From positions 596,892 through 621,497 of the forward strand of contig BFEA01000235.1 in NCBI GenBank assembly GCA_003427395.1: 24,606 bases of DNA, written 5' to 3'. This stretch comes from Chara braunii. Lineage: Eukaryota > Streptophyta > Charophyceae > Charales > Characeae. Position numbers and translations under genes: made by a program. A model generated the notes under the pieces. The model was not told the DNA's origin. It did not search any database and saw only the letters and a program-made list of their open reading frames with translations. Within the stretch, counting starts at the first letter, position 1. Every line of letters starts with the position of its first letter. This document shows, piece after piece, positions 1 to 10,757 of this stretch.

Positions 1-51
1 ATAAATCAATTTACTCACTTCTGAGGATGAGTCTTCCAACAAAAAACCACT

Positions 52-271
52 CCCCTTTTCCAACAATCCAAAAGGGGCTCTCTTCATAAACAAAACACCC
101 TCTCTTCCAAAAATTGCGAGGGGTCTCGCCATAAAACAATACATTTCCTCTTCCAGAAATCACGAGGGTCTCATCATAAACCAAACACCCCCTCTCTCAA
201 AGTCACGAGGGGTTTCGTTACATCACAAAACATTATAAAACATCCCCCCCTTTTCCAAAAATCTAAGGGGG
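52..271. repeat. Array of five hairpins with similar loops and differing stems
   Basis: Five imperfect units about 45-55 bp apart each place a C-rich arm and a G-rich arm around a loop resembling TTCCAAAAATC. Arms are CCCCTTTT 52-59 with AAAAGGGG 70-77; CCCTC 98-102 with GAGGG 118-122; CCTC 147-150 with GAGG 164-167; CCCCTC 189-194 with GAGGGG 207-212; CCCCCTT 246-252 with AAGGGGG 265-271. The linkers resemble TCTCATCATAAAACAAAACA. The stem sequence changes between units while pairing within each unit is kept. The array lies downstream of the gag-like gene on the minus strand, so it could belong to the 3' untranslated part of the retrotransposon. Function is unknown. Confidence 0.65.
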
Positions 272-929
272 TCCCATCATAAAACATAACATCACTGAGA
301 GACCATCTTATGGGTCCTCATCACAACTTAGATAACTTTCACAGACGGACTGCGCTTCCTCCTCTTATACTCTGCCTTATCAGCTGTCGTGGGCAGGTCG
401 CACAAGTATACCGAGGAGTAGACAGTTTTACTTACAATCATATTCACAATACCCAAGATACATAAAAGGTTTTTCACACATTGTCCACACAAACTCATCA
501 TACATCAGAGTACAACCACACATGTGAGAGAGACAAGTGATCGTCACATATAAGAATGGTCCCTGAAGGAAACCTCATCATAATATACACTCAGGGAGTA
601 TAATGTCTCACACAGAAAGTGTCTCCAAATCATAGCTTGCTCAACTCAAGCCACACCAAACCCACACTGACTACTATCCCTAGAATACACGTCAGATCTG
701 TCTCTCAAAGGCCAGGGCGTAGGCCACCTAAATATGTACATGCCTCATCTGAACCACCCTGACCCTCAAAACCCCAATTCAGTAGAAACACTAGAGTTCA
801 GATCTAAATTAACAGCAATCATCAAAATGTCTTTTAAGTCTAAGAGGGTATCACACAGAACCTAACTTGATGCCTCACAAAATGCTCGCTCACTTATATA
901 GACAAAACCGAGCCCTACCTTCTCAACTC
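272..929. other. Non-coding flank downstream of gag2
   Basis: About 650 bp with no supportable ORF. In the minus-strand element this is where the polypurine tract and 3' LTR should start. I found no clear purine tract on the minus strand and no visible similarity to the candidate 5' LTR near 10.8-11.4 kb, so the 3' LTR is probably left of the window or lost. Confidence 0.4.
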
Positions 930-3714
930 CTACTGGTTTTGCCTATATAACTGAGCCCTAAATCCATCTGCGGACTTCTCTACTATCCTACCCTGTCTAT
1001 CATACATTTTACCCTCTACCTCTGAGATCTTCCCTGCTGCCTTATCCTCAAGAAACTCGAGACAGTCCAAAGCCAGATGCACGTCCCTTTTGTAGTAAAA
1101 ACATAGCTGATCTACCTTTCTCTTGAACTTCTTCTTCCTGGGCTGAGGAGGTGGCGATGAAGGAGATCCCACGAAGGTACTGACAACCCCCTGCTGCTCT
1201 GCTTGAGGAGCTGCGGTACTAGCGACCTCCTGCTACTCTATCCCAGGAACCGGTCCACCAGACCCAGATCCAGTAGCCCAAGATCCTAGTCTGCCTCTCA
1301 AATCCTCTGTCGCTGGGACGTACTCGGGCGTGTCCAACCTCTGAGGCCTCCTCTCGAGTGTCGCCTCTGGCACTGCCGTGGGCTGCTCTTCAATCTCCTA
1401 TGGTCCATACTCAGGTGTGCCTATCCTCTGGAGTCTGCCCTTGATGGCACCCTCCTCCTCAATCCCCATCTCTCTCTCAAGAGGCACCTCTATCCTCTGC
1501 TCAGGTGAAAACAAACTCACCTCCTCCTGCATAGTATGCACCGCCTCAAGGAGCACGCCCATGGATTCCTCTACTGAGCCCTGAGCCGGCTCACTGCTAG
1601 ATGGTGGCAGCCCCTCCTCTACTGCCAAAGGTACGACTGAACCCGCCGCTGCTACTCGCAGTGTCACGAGCTCGGTAGGGGCTCTGAACTCGAACGCCTC
1701 TCTCTCCACCTGTCTCTGTGCTCTCGTCTCCTCTGACTCCAGGATAACCCTCCCCATAGGTGGCTCCTGGCGAGGCTCTGTCGCAGATGGTTGTCCTGAC
1801 AATCCCTGTCCCGGCTGCCTCTGCTCTCCCTGCCGGCTGCTCTCTGGTCTGTCCACCTTTCCCTGGGTTTGCTGCCTCAAGCTCTCAATGATAGCTGCCT
1901 GGCTGGCCACCAAAGCCCTAAGTTCCTGAATTTCCATCTCCATAGCCTCCAGACGTACTCCATGACTGACTTCCTTCATTTTCTTCCCCGCCAGATCGCC
2001 CTCCAATAACAAGTGCCGGTCAAAAGTGGTCTTGGCCAGGAACTTGATTTTACGATCTAACCTTTTTTTCCGCCTTCCTGGCCACCCCAAACCCGGCTCT
2101 GACTGGCGATGAAAGCTCCTCTCCTCTCTGCTCCCAGAAGTCTCTCCACATCTCAGGAATCTCCGGGGCCTTGGCTGGCACACTGGGTGGCTGACCCGGG
2201 AGTGCTCCTGCTGCCTCCGATCTCTGCCTCTCCTGCTGCTGCTCCGGGAGCTCCCCCGCTGCCTCCAACCTCTGCCTCTCCTGCCATATCTCATCTATCC
2301 GCCTGGTTCGTCTCGCCCTCTTTTCTTCAGTCGTCTCTCCAGCTAGCACCCTTTTCCTCGTGCGGAGGTCGACCCTCTTTGGGATTTCTGCTTCCATGTC
2401 CTTCTCGGGCTGGCATGACTCCTGGCGTGGCTCTGCAGGTGCTGGCTCCTCCAGGTCTGGGTGCTCCAGGGCATGAGCTGCTAGGTGCCTATCAATCAGG
2501 ATCCAAGCTTCTCTCCTTACAGCTGCACTCTCTCTCCTCCTTTCTGCCCTCCCTTCTGGCGAAAGAGCCTTTTCTGACGAAGGTAAAGGGGTCTCCTCTC
2601 TCTGCAACCCCTCCTTTGCCTGCCGGGTGCTCTCTGGTGCATCCCCGAGTCTCAAACCCACTGCTGGCGTCTGTGGGGGCGTGTCCCCTCCAACCTCTAT
2701 CACTTCCTTCCCTGCACGTCTCCCCTCATCGCCCATCCCTCTCTCTCGCTGAGTACCCCGGACCTCTTCCTGTGGTATCTCCTCCCGTGGCATCTCCTCT
2801 CGTGGTATCTCCCCCTGTGGTACCTCCTCTCGTGGCACCTCCTCTCGTGACACCTCCTCTGCCTGCTCTCCATGCCCCTCACCCTGAAGCGACGCCCTCC
2901 ACCGAGAAATATCTAAATGCATCTCCAATTCCCTCAAGGGCCCCTCTGACGCTGGTGGCTCCCCCTGTGTGTGTGCTGGCGATCTCCTCAATCCACCCTC
3001 GGTAAAACGACGGAACTCCACTGGTCCCAACCCACACTCAGGGTATGCCCCCCGCTCCTCATCCTCTGGCTCCTGCTCTCTCCTGGCTAGGGCCTTCCGT
3101 CCTCCTCGAGATGGTCTCGCCTCCCTGGGCTCAAGGTCCCTCGGCCTCTGACTCCTCTGCCGCCTCTCGACTTTGGGCTGAGGGAGCTTTGGCCGTCGAA
3201 AGGCCTCTCTCAAATGTGCCCTGCANCTCTCCCAATCTCGTGCCATGTCCTTGATCTTCATAACCAGTGGCCTTTCCGCCTTCCTGGTCCAGAGTGGTAG
3301 CGTCTGCATCCAATCATCTCTCGGTATGCCCTGCTCTTGCATGAACCACTCAAACGCGGGGATGAAGTCCGACGCATTTCCAATCTCCAGGCGGATCGGC
3401 CTGCCATCAGGTCCCACAGGCGAGGGTCGCAACTCCTCCATCCTNATCTNCACCTCNTGCCTCGTCGTCGCCTCCCTACGAATCCTGGCAATGGGCTCTT
3501 CGAGCCTACCTGCTCCCCTCAATCTCTCAATCGCCTGAGCGACGGTCCAGCCCATACGCCTCTCATGCTCCCAGAAACTGTCTAGGAATAGCTCGATGTC
3601 CCCATCATTGTAGACTGGAGTACTCTCTCGATGGCGAGGCCCATGCCGCTCATATCCTCCTGATGCGCCCAACGGCCTCTGAGGCGGCCATGTCCCCTTC
3701 CCTCCTCTTGGCAT
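930..3714 (-). pseudogene. Second gag-like gene (gag2) downstream of integrase, broken
   Basis: I chose the Met at 3714 (MPRGGKG...). An in-frame Met at 3819 would add a 35-residue hydrophobic leader that looks spurious. The N-terminal ~200 residues are helical and capsid-like, with ELFLDSFWEHERRMGW, then FIPAFEWFMQEQG and REAFRRP, resembling retrotransposon Gag. A long Glu/Arg/Pro-rich region with REEVP-type repeats follows. A frame break lies at an A7 run (minus strand, near 2066-2072). The shifted frame continues with a predicted coiled coil (EIQELRALVASQAAIIESL). Two in-frame UAG codons follow (1398-1400, 1233-1235). The C-terminus has a zinc knuckle CFYYKRDVHLALDC (1062-1103) in which the second Cys is Tyr; TGC to TAC would explain it. 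The frame ends at 930. Position after integrase and pairing with a complete upstream gag are unusual. It could be an accessory structural protein or a captured gag from another family. Confidence 0.7.
2761..2862 (-). repeat. 15-bp minisatellite inside gag2
   Basis: About six to seven units of a 15-bp sequence (plus-strand form CACCTCCTCTCGTGG with variants) begin at 2761, 2776, 2791, 2806, 2821, 2836 and 2851. The period is a multiple of three, so the minus strand encodes repeating pentapeptides of the REEVP/REEIP/REEMP type. Only the coding strand keeps an acidic low-complexity protein. Confidence 0.85.
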
Positions 3715-3864
3715 GGCTGTCTTCGTAAAGTCAGACTTGCACAACAGGCGAAGGAGACAACAGGCACACGTTGGGGTAAGCAAGCAGGTGATAATCAGAG
3801 CAAGCTCAGACCAGACCACACTTATGCAGCATGCATCCTTCCTAACCTACACACCCTGTTACTT

Positions 3865-6800
3865 CTATTCTAAAGGCGGCCAGGTCATCTGTCTTACCTC
3901 TTCTCTCGCCACAAATTTCTTCAGTCGCGTTCCAGATACCCAATCCTTCTACTCAGTCTCATTTAACTCCTCGATCTGGTACGCTCCGAAGTCTCCGACC
4001 CGTGCGATTCGGTAGGGACCTAACCATCTCTTATCGAGTTTCCTGGACCACTGCTTCTCCAGCGATGTATCGTAGAGAAGCACGACATCCCCGACTGCCA
4101 AGGGTACTTTCCTCACTCGTGCAGACTGATCCCATCGGGCCTTATCATCCATACGGCTTCTCGCCACCTGATCAGATGCCTCCTGGATCCTTTCTTCTAT
4201 CGCCCCGACCTGCCGCGCCCGAATATGGAGCAACTCTTCAAATGACAGGTTAACTTTCAGATTCTGGCGCCTCCATATCTTAAGAAAGCTTTCAATAAAG
4301 AAGGTGGCATGCCTTCCGTACCACAGCGTCGCAGGTGCGTACTTGGTGGATCTCTTTACTGTAATGTTCTCGACAAAGAAAGCCGCCCTTAGGTATCTTG
4401 GCCATTGATTAGGCCTACCTTCGGTCCATTTGGCCAGGAGATTCGTAATGGTACTATGTCCTCTCTCTACGGGAGCATTTGCCTGGGGGTGCGCGACTGT
4501 AGTGTAGTTGGCTGCCACACCATACCTTGATAATAGTTTTTGCACCTCCTGGCAGGTAAATTCTGATCCCCTGTCCATTACGAATTCCCTGACGAAAGGA
4601 TAACGCAGGTAGTACTTCTCGATGCAGCTCACCAGGACTGACCCGGTCTTTGTGCGAGTAGCACGCCCGTCTACGAACCCAGACAGGTTATCGCGCACAT
4701 CGAAGATATAGTTATAGCCTTGATCCCCAAGTGGCATAAAAAGTAAATTGAGATGCACTACAGCCCCCACCTCTTGCTCTAGCCTGGGATGCAGCGGCTC
4801 TCCTTGCCTCAAACGGGATCTTTCCTGACAAGGTACGCAAGATCGGCAGAACTTTCCGACCATATCCATCATCCCATCCCAGTAGTACAACTCACTTATC
4901 TTGGCATACGTGGCTTGTACCCCTCGATGTCCNCCTGCAATACCATCGTGAAGCGCTGCTACGACGTCGATCTGACGATTCCTACCGCAGACGACTCTCC
5001 TGGGATTCCCCACTTCCCTTCTCACGAAAAGGTGACCGTCTCACACTAAGTAGCGCTGCAGCATCCTTTGAGCTCTATCGCTCGCATCTCTTAGCCGCAT
5101 TTCACATGGCAGAAGAAGCCCCAGCTCTAGGTAGATCCCGTCGTACTCCTCTACACGAAAAGCTTCCTTAATTTTCCCTTCTTGAAACTCGTCGTCCTGA
5201 CTCTCGGGTATTTCGTCCACATTCCCTGCCGGGTTCAACGAGCCTGACTGGTCTAGGCTTTCCTGCAATAACGTATTGACGAGGAGATACATTCCTCCCA
5301 TCAGGTCCTTATGCCGTTCTACCTGGCCAGGTCCTTCCTCAATCGTCCTCATATCCTCCACCAGGCTATGCGAGCTGGCCAACGCTAATTCCATCATCCA
5401 TTAAACATCCTTACCGCCCCAGGGATCCTCTTTTTTAAAGGGTTTGAGGACCAGCTCGGTCCTCCTTTCATATCCGCTCGGCGCTTGCCAAATAGGATAG
5501 CCTACACAGCTGGGCACTCGCGGCGACCACTTATTGATATGAAGACGAATATCTTCTTCCTGATCCAGAAATCCATCAACTGGGGGCGTATTCTCCACCG
5601 CCTCCCCTTTCTGCTTATCCCAGTTGATTCGACTTAGCCCGTCTGCTCGGTTTTTACTACCAGAAATCCGTTCTAATTCGAAATTGAACATTCAAATGTA
5701 CGTCAACCATCTGGCAATCGTCGGATCCGATGGAGCGTAATTTCTTAGAGAGTAGGTCAGGGCGGTCGGATCCACTCTCAAAATAAATCTCCTGCCGAAG
5801 ACATAGTTCCGGAAGATTCGCAGACAGTGGAGGACATCAAGGGTCTCCCTCTTGAACTGAGAGTAGTTCCTCTCTGTCATACTGAGAGTCCGACTCTCAA
5901 ATCGCAAGGGTCTTTCCTTTCCTTCCATGTTTGCCTGTATTATAACTCCCCCTAAGGCGGTCGGTCCCGCATCCGTTTCGACAATGAAGGGTCGTGTCTC
6001 TGTGGCGTCATAATCTGGCGCTCCTAACACCAACCCTCCTTCTCGAAATTCCTCTTTCATTTTTGCCACCACCTCATCTTGTTCCTCACCCCATACCCAT
6101 TCCTGATCCTGATGGACTAACTTCCTCAGGTGTTGAGTCTTAGCGGCAAAGTTCTTGACGAAGGCCCTCCAAAATCCACACGTACCAAGGAAGCTCCTGA
6201 CATCAGTTATTGAGTGGAACGGAACTGGCCACTCAGTAATCTTGTCCGTCTTCTTCACATCCGGCCTTCGGCCCTTCTCATTGCAGACTATCCCCAAGAT
6301 AGTCGCTTCCCTCATGCAGTGTCTCGATTTGGCCCCGCTTGCCGTGAGGTTATGCTCTTCGAGCAGGCTCAGGACCTTTTCGAGGTCCTGGATGTGTTTA
6401 CAGACAAAGCGCCTTACCCCTGGTGAAACTTCGTCGCTCTCTTTCATCGCCGGCCCCTTAACTGCCAAATCGTCAATGTATGGCTGTGTGATATGGGGGC
6501 TGACTGACTGCATGGCCCGAATCATGGCCCGTTGGACCATTGCTACCGCGTTGGTCCACCCTTGTGGGGCCACGTTCATGTGGACTAATCCTCGCGGCGT
6601 GTGCATAGCTGTCACCGGNCTATCCGGCGGGTAGACTGGGAACTGATCGTATCCTGAGTAAAGGTCTATAAGCGAAATTATAGGCCTTCCAGCACAGGAT
6701 TCCGACAGCGCGTCTGCATTCGGCAGTCCTCCAGCATCTCGGACGGTCACTGCATTCAATCTTTGCAAATTCTGCACCCACCGCAGCGTCCCGTTAGGCT

Positions 6801-7335
6801 TAATAAAGCAGAACCACGGGGACGCATATGGTCCACTTGAATAGTCGGCGACGTGAGTACATATCTTGCCGTCGAGATAATCCACCACCTTCCTTTCCTC
6901 GTAAGGATTGGGATATCGCGCCCCTCTCATGTTCCAAGGCTCGTGTGGCACGGTGTGGATGCGGATCATAGGTATCTTATCTACATCCAGCCTGCCACGC
7001 TCCTCGTCAATAAACGCATAGGCGCGATGCTTCCTCTTCATTAATTCCACCATCAGCGTTCGCTCTTGAGGCAACAGGAAATCAGACTCCCCTATGATCA
7101 ACTCCTTCTCGTTCCCTTCGTTGATACGACATGGCCCTGCTAAAGCACTTTCCCTCATTTGTCGAATCAACCCTCGTTCCCTCTCGTAGTATGCTTCCTC
7201 GTCCTCTTTAACGAGGACGGGTACCGGGCGACACTTCTTATCTACCGTCTTGTACCGCCTTTGAGAACCCTGCTTGAGCCGTCCCCTAAAAAAGGCCGAC
7301 TCACGGATTGTGTTTGCGCTGATGCGGGGTTCCCT
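3865..7335 (-). pseudogene. pol: pol: reverse transcriptase, RNase H, integrase (decayed)
   Basis: One reading frame runs from 7335 (just after two stops) to the stop at 3865, interrupted by UGA 5692-5694, UAA 5401-5403, UGA 5041-5043 and UAG 3949-3951. After the last, similarity-like sequence continues (KDWVSGTRLKKFVARE). RT shows DLYSGYDQFP and the YIDD box at 6469-6480. RNase H shows ETDAG, the conserved Glu after SMTERNYSQFKRE, and RVDPT. A ~120-residue linker precedes integrase. Integrase has the HHCC zinc site (LHD, GHRG, CRSCVPC), then HLNLLFMP where an Asp is expected (codon 4747-4749), Asp at 4573-4575 and Glu at 4465-4467. The last two are 35 residues apart, as in D,D35E enzymes. 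A GPYRI motif lies near the C-terminus. The frame overlaps gag-pro by 94 nt. RT residues look intact, but the stops and the missing integrase Asp make this copy non-autonomous. Confidence 0.9.
7287..7293 (-). promoter_or_regulatory. Possible -1 ribosomal slippery heptamer, gag-pro/pol overlap
   Basis: On the minus strand the zero-frame reading is T TTT TTA, the X XXY YYZ layout of a classic -1 slippery site. It lies inside the 94-nt overlap (7242-7335) of the gag-pro and pol frames. A -1 slip enters the pol frame directly (R-G-R-L-K-Q-G-S...). Against it, the pol frame upstream of the heptamer (ISANTIRESAFF) already looks like real protein, so the frame change could instead be an indel a little further upstream near 7325-7345. 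I did not identify a convincing downstream pseudoknot. Confidence 0.4.
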
Positions 7336-9130
7336 CTACTACCTGGGAGTTGATATACTAGTTTCAACCTTCCTGCCTCAGGGCATTCCAGAACTTGTTC
7401 CCTCAAGGCCTGGATGGCATCCGGATCTGCCATCTCATGCGCGGCCACCAGGTCCATGGCCTTCCCAACATCTGACAGGCTGACGGAAAATACTTCCACC
7501 CTCTCTTCTGCCTCGGGCTCTGCCCAGAGCCTCCTGCGCTCCCCTTCCAATTCCTCGATTGTGAATGATCCAGGATTGGGCCGGTTCCTTATACTCCTTG
7601 GCCCGGTATTCCTGCAAGTAATTATTTCATAATTTTTGCAGGCAGGATCGCATAAGAGGAGGATCAACGTCCCATCATGTTTGTTGAACATCACGGTCTC
7701 TGTCCTGCTTAGGAATGACCTCCCCAAGAGGATTCCATGGTCCACGTCTGGCATTATGAAAAAACATGCCCTGGCCTTCACCTTTCCTACCTCGACGAGC
7801 ACATTCGAGGCTGTCCCGCAAAACATGGTCTTACAGCTAGCTCCATGCAGAATACCGCAGTCAGAACGGTCTATATCCAGCCCGAATCTGATCGCGTCCG
7901 CCTCTCGAATAATGTTCATCTCTGCCCCGGTGTCCACCATTGCTGCGCACTTGGAACCCTTCACCATCAAATCCACCGTACCGCAGGCTACGCACTTCCA
8001 GTCCATCTTCGTACCTGACTCTGCCCACTCTGCCTCCTTGGGCAGGATTGTACCCAGATGGACATTGGGCACCAGACGCCGTGATAACCTCCCCTTTAGT
8101 TCATCGCGGAGTCGCGGCGCTGACGCTAGGATTTCCTTCAGGGTCATGAGGTCATTATGCCCTTCCAGCAGCCGGTCAATCACCTTCTCTACATCAAATC
8201 CCTCTTCCAACCGGACCGCGTATTTCTTCTTTTTGGGCGGTCCGTCATGTATGACCGGTTCGGCCTCTCCCCTGGTTCCCTTTTTCCTTGCCCGCTGCTC
8301 CGCTATCTGATCCTCTTCTCTGCGCAGCCTCTCGTCCTCTNCCTCTTCATCATCGTCGTCCTCTACTTCTACAGCCTCTTTCCTTCTCCCTGGTTCGTGT
8401 TCCCCCCTTGGAGGCTCTTGGCTGGTACTGACCTTGGCTTGATTTCTCGTTCGCGCTGCCTGTGCCAGCCAGGCCTGCGGAGTGAGGGGTCTCCCCCTCA
8501 TTCCTGGTTGAGGGCACGACCCCACCACATTTACTCCGGGTCGCCCAGGCGTTGACTCCGGGCCGGAGTCATAGAGGAATACTGTGGGGACATTAGACTT
8601 ACATTCTTTCACTCCTTCACAGAGGCCTACCAACTCCTGTTGGTACCTCCCCATCTTATCCAGCAAGTCCTCAATCTTCTCAAATAAGACGGACAGAGGC
8701 TCCGTTCTTTCCTCCTCATTCCCGTCATCTGACTCAATGATTATGGCCTCTTCCGTCTCACTTCCTCCTCGCAGCTCTTGAGTCACTTCCTCATCACTCC
8801 CCACTTCTTCCACCCCAAACGGTGGTTTCTCCTTTTCCTGCCATAGCCTGAACATGGCAGGGAGTGGTGGCCCAGCTGCCGCTCTTCGTTGGGCTTCAGC
8901 CCTCACTCTTCCAAGCCTTCTGTCAATGGCCTCCCCAAACTGATCGTAGATATTCCCATCCATAGTAGAGGAAATCAGTCCGCTTCTCTCGTCTTCCCAT
9001 GTTATATTACAGAACCTTATAGTGTGGCCCTGCTGGTCACAATGTTGACAGATGGCCATCCTCCAGCCAAAGCGGGGTCTTCCATACCCCTGACTTCCCT
9101 GATCCCCCCGGCCTTGATAGCCCTGGCCTT

Positions 9131-9220
9131 GGTACCCCTGGCCTTGACTCCCTTGGCCTTGGTACCCCTGGCCTTGACTTCCTTGGCCTTGGTACCCCTG
9201 GCCTTGGCCATTCCATTGCC
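9131..9220 (-). repeat. 30-bp tandem repeat encoding Gln/Gly-rich Gag segment
   Basis: The plus-strand word GGTACCCCTGGCCTTGACTC recurs at 9131 and 9161, with a third truncated start at 9191. Period is 30 bp, so frame is preserved and the minus strand gives repeated YQGQG and SQGQG units just before the zinc knuckle. Such Gly-rich tracts are common next to nucleocapsid fingers and are prone to copy-number change. Confidence 0.85.
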
Positions 9221-10439
9221 TTCCTCTTCCGCCGCTATTCCTGCCTCGCCCCTTTCTTCCACCCCTCCCTTCACTGCCTTGATTGCCCTGCCCCTGGTTC
9301 CCACCTCCTACAACACTGCCCTGTGAACTGGGATCAGGTGACGGTGGCGGAGCCACAGGTTGGGCCTGGGCCGCGGGGTAGATGGGTGGTGGCATACTCA
9401 TTTGTGGTCCGGCTACTGGCGGCGTGCTTCCCCATGGCACAATTGCGCTGATCACCAGCCAGGGCCACTGTCCATAGGAGGGCGCCCCACCTTGCGAGGG
9501 GCCCGTAGTAGATGATGGAGCCGCCACATTTAAAGGGGCTGCTGCCTGGGCCTGATGCGCCTGCGCTTTTCCTGATCCCTGTCCGCCCTGTGCCAAATTA
9601 CGCACTTTGCGCTGGACCTTCGTCAGGTGCTGCGGCACGGGCTCTTCCTCTTCCCAGAGCTCCTCCTGACCAGCCTCCTCTATCACTGGCTCTTTTCCTT
9701 TTACTTTAACAGCCGTCACCACCCTCCTTTGCACCACCGGCTCTGTCGCATACCCTAGCTGTGCCAATACGTCTGTAACAATCCTTGTTACTCCTGGGGT
9801 CCCAGAAGCGGTCGCATCTCTTTCCTTTCTTTTTTGTCTTTGCAGGCGTACCTGACGTTGTTCCACCTGGTCCAAACACCTAACTTCCACCCCTCTGTCA
9901 ATGGTGGCCCAGGTGAGCTTAGTGCTACCTCCTCCATGTCTCGTCAATTCGACGGCCTCCGATGTTGTAAGTAGCCCCAGGAAGATGGCGCACTGTGCTT
10001 CCTCCGAAATCTCATGGACCTTCTGCGCCCTCTTCTTAAATTCTTGAACAAAGGCCTCTATAGTCGTAAAATCCTCTTTGTTCATCGCTTCAAGGTCCGT
10101 GGTAGTCAACAACCCGTCTCCCAGGCGGTATTTCCTCTGCATCCCCTCCTTGAACCTCTCCCACCTACCTTGAGCCGCATCTATGACTTTCTTCACCTCC
10201 TGATGGTAGCTATGGAGGACATACTAAAGGATGCGTTGAAACTTTACAACATCCGACCGCCCTACCAAAGCTTGTTCTACCCGCTCTAGCCATTCTGAGA
10301 CTCTCTCCCCACAGAAATGGAAAGTATCGACCTTTGGGATGTTGCTCAGGTTTCTTTCACGTCGGTCGATGGCCGCGATGAGGTCATCGAGTGTCAGACC
10401 CTTCTTGGGAACAACTGATGCGCCACCAGTCTCAGGCAT

Positions 10440-10739
10440 CTTGACAGCCTCTTCTTTTTAAGTTCCCTGGCAAAAGAAAACAAGCACATCCCCTTTATTC
10501 AACACTATACCTTGACCGGTCTATTTCATCCGTCCTACCTAACCCTTAGTACTTACTTTACCCAATGTTAACACAATCGTCCCTCATACTTCCTCTACTT
10601 GGGTAGGTAAATTTCCTCACCTACAGTTAGTCATTCATATATTCCTTCATTACCTTCTCATCACTCCTTTATGCCTTTTCTTATTCACTTCTCATACCCG
10701 GATGTCGTTCCACCAGGGACAACGGTAGGCTTTCCGCTG
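10440..10739 (-). other. Retrotransposon leader between primer binding site and gag
   Basis: Three hundred bases of AT-rich, non-coding sequence separate the primer binding site from the gag start. This is where a packaging signal would lie. I see no conserved structure I can name. Confidence 0.6.
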
Positions 10740-10757
10740 TCCCCGGCAACGGCGCCA
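10740..10757 (-). promoter_or_regulatory. Primer binding site complementary to tRNA-Asp
   Basis: On the minus strand the sequence reads TGGCGCCGTTGCCGGGGA. This complements the 3' 18 nt, including CCA, of plant cytosolic tRNA-Asp(GUC) as I know it. Starting with TGG and lying upstream of gag, it should mark the site of minus-strand cDNA priming, just inside the 5' LTR. Several N bases follow on the LTR side (10761-10777), which hides the exact LTR end. Confidence 0.9.

Larger units (their letters stand above)
7242..10439 (-). pseudogene. gag: gag-protease polyprotein with one in-frame UAG
   Basis: It starts at Met 10439 (MPETGGASVV...) and is interrupted by a UAG at 10224-10226. The frame then continues without shift to the stop at 7242. 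The capsid-like region includes WLERVEQAL, QRKYRLGDGL, AFVQEFKKRA and CAIFLGLL (about 10.3-9.9 kb). A Gln/Gly/Pro-rich segment with GQGYQGQGSQ repeats precedes a canonical CX2CX4HX4C zinc knuckle, CQHCDQQGHTIRFC, at 9009-9050. An acidic, coiled linker follows. The aspartic protease active site DTG is at 7926-7934 (MVDTGAEMN), with a downstream hydrophobic ILLGRSFL flap/core motif. It packages element RNA and processes the polyprotein in the family. Pol follows in the -1 frame. The single stop would prevent full-length Gag unless read through. Confidence 0.9.

Noticed and set aside
2109-3005. 298-codon plus-strand ORF
   Set aside because: It is the antisense shadow of gag2, Pro/Ser/Leu-rich as expected from the complement of a Glu/Arg-rich gene, with no domain.
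7636-8310. 224-codon plus-strand ORF
   Set aside because: Antisense shadow of the protease region, whose minus-strand frame carries the DTG motif.
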